64,000 nucleotides of DNA from positions 1-64,000 of the forward strand of contig NZ_FRBH01000003.1 of assembly GCF_900142565.1 (NCBI RefSeq), given 5' to 3'. Position 1 is the first letter of the stretch, and each line of letters begins with the position of its first letter. The stretch is from Chishuiella changwenlii. Its GTDB lineage: Bacteria; Bacteroidota; Bacteroidia; Flavobacteriales; Weeksellaceae. The notes below the pieces were generated by a model that saw only the letters and a program-made list of their open reading frames with translations, was not told the origin of the DNA and ran no database searches. Made by a program: the position numbers and the translations under genes. Positions 61,498 to 64,000 of the stretch are shown one piece after another.

Positions 61498-62061
61498 CTA
61501 TTCGTAGTTTTCGAAATAAAATTGTTTAAAATCCTCTTTGTTAAAAATCTTTGATAAATCTGTATTCTTATCACTACTTGAGCTTTTAATAAACATTTTA
61601 GGATAATCTTGATCTAAATTGTAATAAAAGTTTTCGATGTATAATTGAGAAGATTTTTCTATAATTCCATGATAAACCTTGTTATCAATTGCTAAATTAT
61701 TTGATAAAAAGATAGAATCTTTATTTTTTCTAATACCATAAGGACGTGTAAACGTATAATATTCTTGTCCTGTAGGGTTTATCATTCCATTTGATCTCGT
61801 AATGTCTACAACTGTATCAACATTCTTATTATTAAAGTTGTAAGAGATTTTTGTTTTACCCTTTGCTAAATCTATACGAGCATGTTGTTGAGGCGCAATT
61901 GTATAATCTTTATCATTAATTTTTACAACAAGTGTTTTGTTAGATGGATTATCAATTACAAAACCATCATCTTTGTTCAAAAATAGATTATAAATCATAA
62001 ATATTAAACCTGCTAATGCACAGATAATTAATAGACCAATTAATGAAGGATTTTTTTTCAT
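61498..62061 (-). CDS. Single-span membrane protein of unknown function
   Basis: 187 residues. One N-terminal membrane helix (LIGLLIICALAGLIFMIYNL) followed by a periplasmic beta-rich part: VIDNPSNKTLVVKINDKDY, an IAPQQHARIDLAKGKTKISY pair and a Ser/Lys-rich end (FIKSSSSDKNTD). The first part of the outside domain looks like an Ig-like or carboxypeptidase-regulatory-like sandwich. It precedes ubiE by 25 bases and is probably co-transcribed with ubiE-porT, which may tie it to envelope or secretion functions. Confidence 0.55.
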   Translation of the reverse strand: MKKNPSLIGLLIICALAGLIFMIYNLFLNKDDGFVIDNPSNKTLVVKINDKDYTIAPQQHARIDLAKGKTKISYNFNNKNVDTVVDITRSNGMINPTGQEYYTFTRPYGIRKNKDSIFLSNNLAIDNKVYHGIIEKSSQLYIENFYYNLDQDYPKMFIKSSSSDKNTDLSKIFNKEDFKQFYFENYE

Positions 62062-62183
62062 GGCGCTAAATTAATTATACTTTATCAATTTCGGTATGAG
62101 TTATTACATTTTTTTATTTACTATTTTAATGAAATGTGTAACTTTGTCGACTATTATTTTTATTAAAGCTGAACAATATTAAT

Positions 62184-63260
62184 ATGATAAATTCTGTAAT
62201 TACAGGTTCTGGTCATTACCTACCAAATAAAATTGTTACTAATGAACATTTTATAAATCACGAATTTTTTGATGATAATGGAAATCGTCTCGAAAAAACT
62301 GGTGAAGAGATTATTCAGAAATTTGAAGAAATTACAGAAATTAGAGAGAGAAGATATGTAGAAGATGATTTATTAAATTCTGATATAGCTACTGAAGCCG
62401 CAAAAATTGCAATTGAAAAAGCAGGTATTAATCCAGAAGAGTTAGATTATATTATCTCGGCTCATAATTTTGGAGACATAGACCCTGTTGGTCGTCAGGT
62501 AGATATTATGCCTTCTATTTCTGCGAAGATTAAACATAACTTAGGAATTAACAACTTAAAATGTAAACCATACGATATGACGTTTGGTTGTCCTGGTTGG
62601 ATAGAATCTTTAATCTTAGCACATCAATTTATTCAAAGTAAAATAGCAAAAAAGATATTGGTTGTTGGTTCCGATACATTATCGCGTGCAGTAGATCCAC
62701 ACGATCGTTCTGCTATGATTTTTGCTGACGGTGCAGGTGCCGTTGTTTTAGAAGCAAAAGAAGATGATGTACAATACGGAATTATTAATCATGCAACATT
62801 ATCTTATACAGGAGATGAGTTGGCTTATTTAGTAAATGGACGATCTATTAATCCAGATTATGTTGGTTCTGTGAAGAATATTAATATGAAAGGTCGTAAA
62901 GTTTACGAATTCGTATTAAAAAATGTTCCACCAGCAATTAAAGAATTATTAGAAGATTCTTCTTTAGATATTACCGATATTAATAAGATATTATTGCACC
63001 AAGCCAATGCAAAAATGGATCATGCAATGATACAACGCTTGTATAAATTATATGGTACAACGGCGCCAGAGAACATAGATCCTATGACGGTGCAGTTTTT
63101 AGGAAATACATCTGTTGCAACAGTACCTACAATGTTTAATCTTATTCAAGAAAATAGCTTAGCACCACATCAATTTCATCAGAATGATAAAATTATCATG
63201 GCTTCTGTTGGAGCAACAATGAATGTGAATGCTGTAATTTACCAATTTCCTAATCAATAA
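62184..63260 (+). CDS. FabH-like 3-oxoacyl-ACP synthase III family protein
   Basis: 358 residues with the full thiolase-fold triad: C136 in MTFGCPGWIES, H272 in KILLHQANAKMD and N308 in QFLGNTSVATV. The family joins acetyl- or acyl-CoA to malonyl-ACP; this member is longer than FabH (an insertion around FFDDNGNRLEKTGEEII) and resembles the variants found in flavobacterial lipid or aryl-polyene and hydroxy-fatty-acid pathways. Exact substrate unknown. Just before aroC (6 bases), perhaps co-transcribed. Confidence 0.85.
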   Translation: MINSVITGSGHYLPNKIVTNEHFINHEFFDDNGNRLEKTGEEIIQKFEEITEIRERRYVEDDLLNSDIATEAAKIAIEKAGINPEELDYIISAHNFGDIDPVGRQVDIMPSISAKIKHNLGINNLKCKPYDMTFGCPGWIESLILAHQFIQSKIAKKILVVGSDTLSRAVDPHDRSAMIFADGAGAVVLEAKEDDVQYGIINHATLSYTGDELAYLVNGRSINPDYVGSVKNINMKGRKVYEFVLKNVPPAIKELLEDSSLDITDINKILLHQANAKMDHAMIQRLYKLYGTTAPENIDPMTVQFLGNTSVATVPTMFNLIQENSLAPHQFHQNDKIIMASVGATMNVNAVIYQFPNQ

Positions 63261-63266
63261 ATAAAC

Positions 63267-64000
63267 ATGAATACTTTCGGAAGATTATTTAAAATTTCAA
63301 CATTTGGCGAAAGTCATGGACCATCTTTAGGTGGTGTTATAGATGGAGTGCCAAGTGGAATAGAATTAGATTTTGATTGGATACAAGCTCAATTAGATCG
63401 TCGTAAACCAGGACAATCTGCTATTGTAACACAAAGAAAAGAACCAGATACAGTACAATTCCTTTCTGGAATATTCGAAGGAAAAACAACTGGAGCATCA
63501 ATCGGATTTGTTATTCCGAACGATAATCAAAAGTCACACGATTACGATCATATCAAAGGTGTTTTTCGTCCTTCACATGCCGATTTTACTTACGAAACTA
63601 AATATGGTGTTCGCGATTATAAAGGAGGAGGAAGAACTTCTGCTCGCGAAACTGTGAATTGGGTAGTAGGTGGAGCTGTTGCAAAACATATTATTCCTTC
63701 TATTAATATCACAGCTTATGTAAGTGGAGTAGGAGAGTTAAAATTATCATCAGATTATTCATCATTAGATTTTTCTAAAATAGAAGAAACTGCAGTTCGT
63801 TGTCCAGATATGGATATGGCAGAAAAAATGATAAATAAAATAAAAGATATAAGAAAAGAAGGTGACACTATTGGTGGGGAAGTAACTTGTGTTATACAAA
63901 ATGTTCCGATCGGTTTAGGAGAACCTATTTTTGATAAATTACATGCACGTTTAGGACAAGCAATGTTATCTATAAATGCAGTAAAAGGTTTTGAATACGG
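63267..64000 (+). CDS. aroC: Chorismate synthase, 3' end beyond window
   Basis: The ATG at 63267 opens a frame of 244 codons still open at the window end; about 110 residues of the usual 350-360 are missing. Makes chorismate from EPSP using reduced FMN, the last shikimate-pathway step. Seen: [77 protein letters not shown] and [20 protein letters not shown]. Confidence 0.96.
   Translation, partial: MNTFGRLFKISTFGESHGPSLGGVIDGVPSGIELDFDWIQAQLDRRKPGQSAIVTQRKEPDTVQFLSGIFEGKTTGASIGFVIPNDNQKSHDYDHIKGVFRPSHADFTYETKYGVRDYKGGGRTSARETVNWVVGGAVAKHIIPSINITAYVSGVGELKLSSDYSSLDFSKIEETAVRCPDMDMAEKMINKIKDIRKEGDTIGGEVTCVIQNVPIGLGEPIFDKLHARLGQAMLSINAVKGFEY

Noticed and set aside
1-64000. tRNA, tmRNA, rRNA or riboswitch genes
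   Set aside because: No cloverleaf, rRNA-like or known riboswitch sequence was recognised in the gaps by eye; a covariance-model search (tRNAscan, Infernal) would be needed to exclude them.

Overview
The window is AT-rich chromosomal DNA of a flavobacterium (Bacteroidota, class Flavobacteriia; Flavobacteriaceae or Weeksellaceae is likely, the genus cannot be fixed from sequence alone). Support: TAnnTTTG-type -7 promoter boxes, Type IX secretion C-terminal sorting domains on several exported proteins, PorT next to UbiE/MenG, paired DUF3078 proteins, and flavobacterial RHS operon architecture. No tRNA, rRNA, CRISPR array, transposase or integrase was found.

Region 1 to about 12.2 kb is accessory, all but one short ORF on the minus strand, very AT-rich and full of gene remnants. 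It opens with a truncated membrane-protein gene and a tight three-gene operon (641-4783): a GHKL-type ATPase, a STAS-like/phosphoribosyltransferase protein, and a calcineurin-type phosphoesterase fused to an orotate-PRTase-like domain. An upstream element is shared by the partial gene and this operon. I regard this as the best candidate for an undescribed system. Between 4.9 and 5.7 kb are three truncated genes. From 5.8 to 12.2 kb lies a graveyard of RHS modules: core remnants, pre-toxin fragments, repeated terminators and about ten small secreted proteins or lipoproteins that look like orphan immunity genes.

Region 12.2-21.8 kb is the live RHS locus, read on the minus strand from a clear promoter at 21.8 kb: a coiled-coil fibre-like protein, a T9SS-sorted repeat protein, a 1134-residue RHS-associated protein, the 1197-residue RHS protein with a 226-residue C-terminal tip, and an overlapping candidate immunity gene.

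Region 22-37.8 kb is mostly core: an outer-membrane barrel, waaA, a sugar aminotransferase, galE, a Nudix hydrolase, DUF2059, gmk-yicC, DUF4026, hutI, lipoprotein and membrane genes, two DUF3078 proteins, hemH, ruvB and queG. A heptanucleotide tandem repeat abuts the GTG start of queG. Region 37.9-45.4 kb is lineage-specific surface biology: three fibre-like secreted proteins (two are paralogs), an SH3-domain protein, a three-member family of unknown exported proteins, an O-methyltransferase and an NlpC/P60 hydrolase.

Region 45.5-64 kb is core again: a T9SS-sorted endonuclease I, an AraC regulator, the hemA-hemC-hemD-hemE haem operon, a lipoprotein Mn-type superoxide dismutase, the rplM-rpsI-rpsB-tsf translation cluster with structured leaders, a fumarylacetoacetase-family hydrolase, an acyl-CoA dehydrogenase, ubiE-porT, a FabH-like ketoacyl synthase and the 5' part of aroC, which runs off the window.
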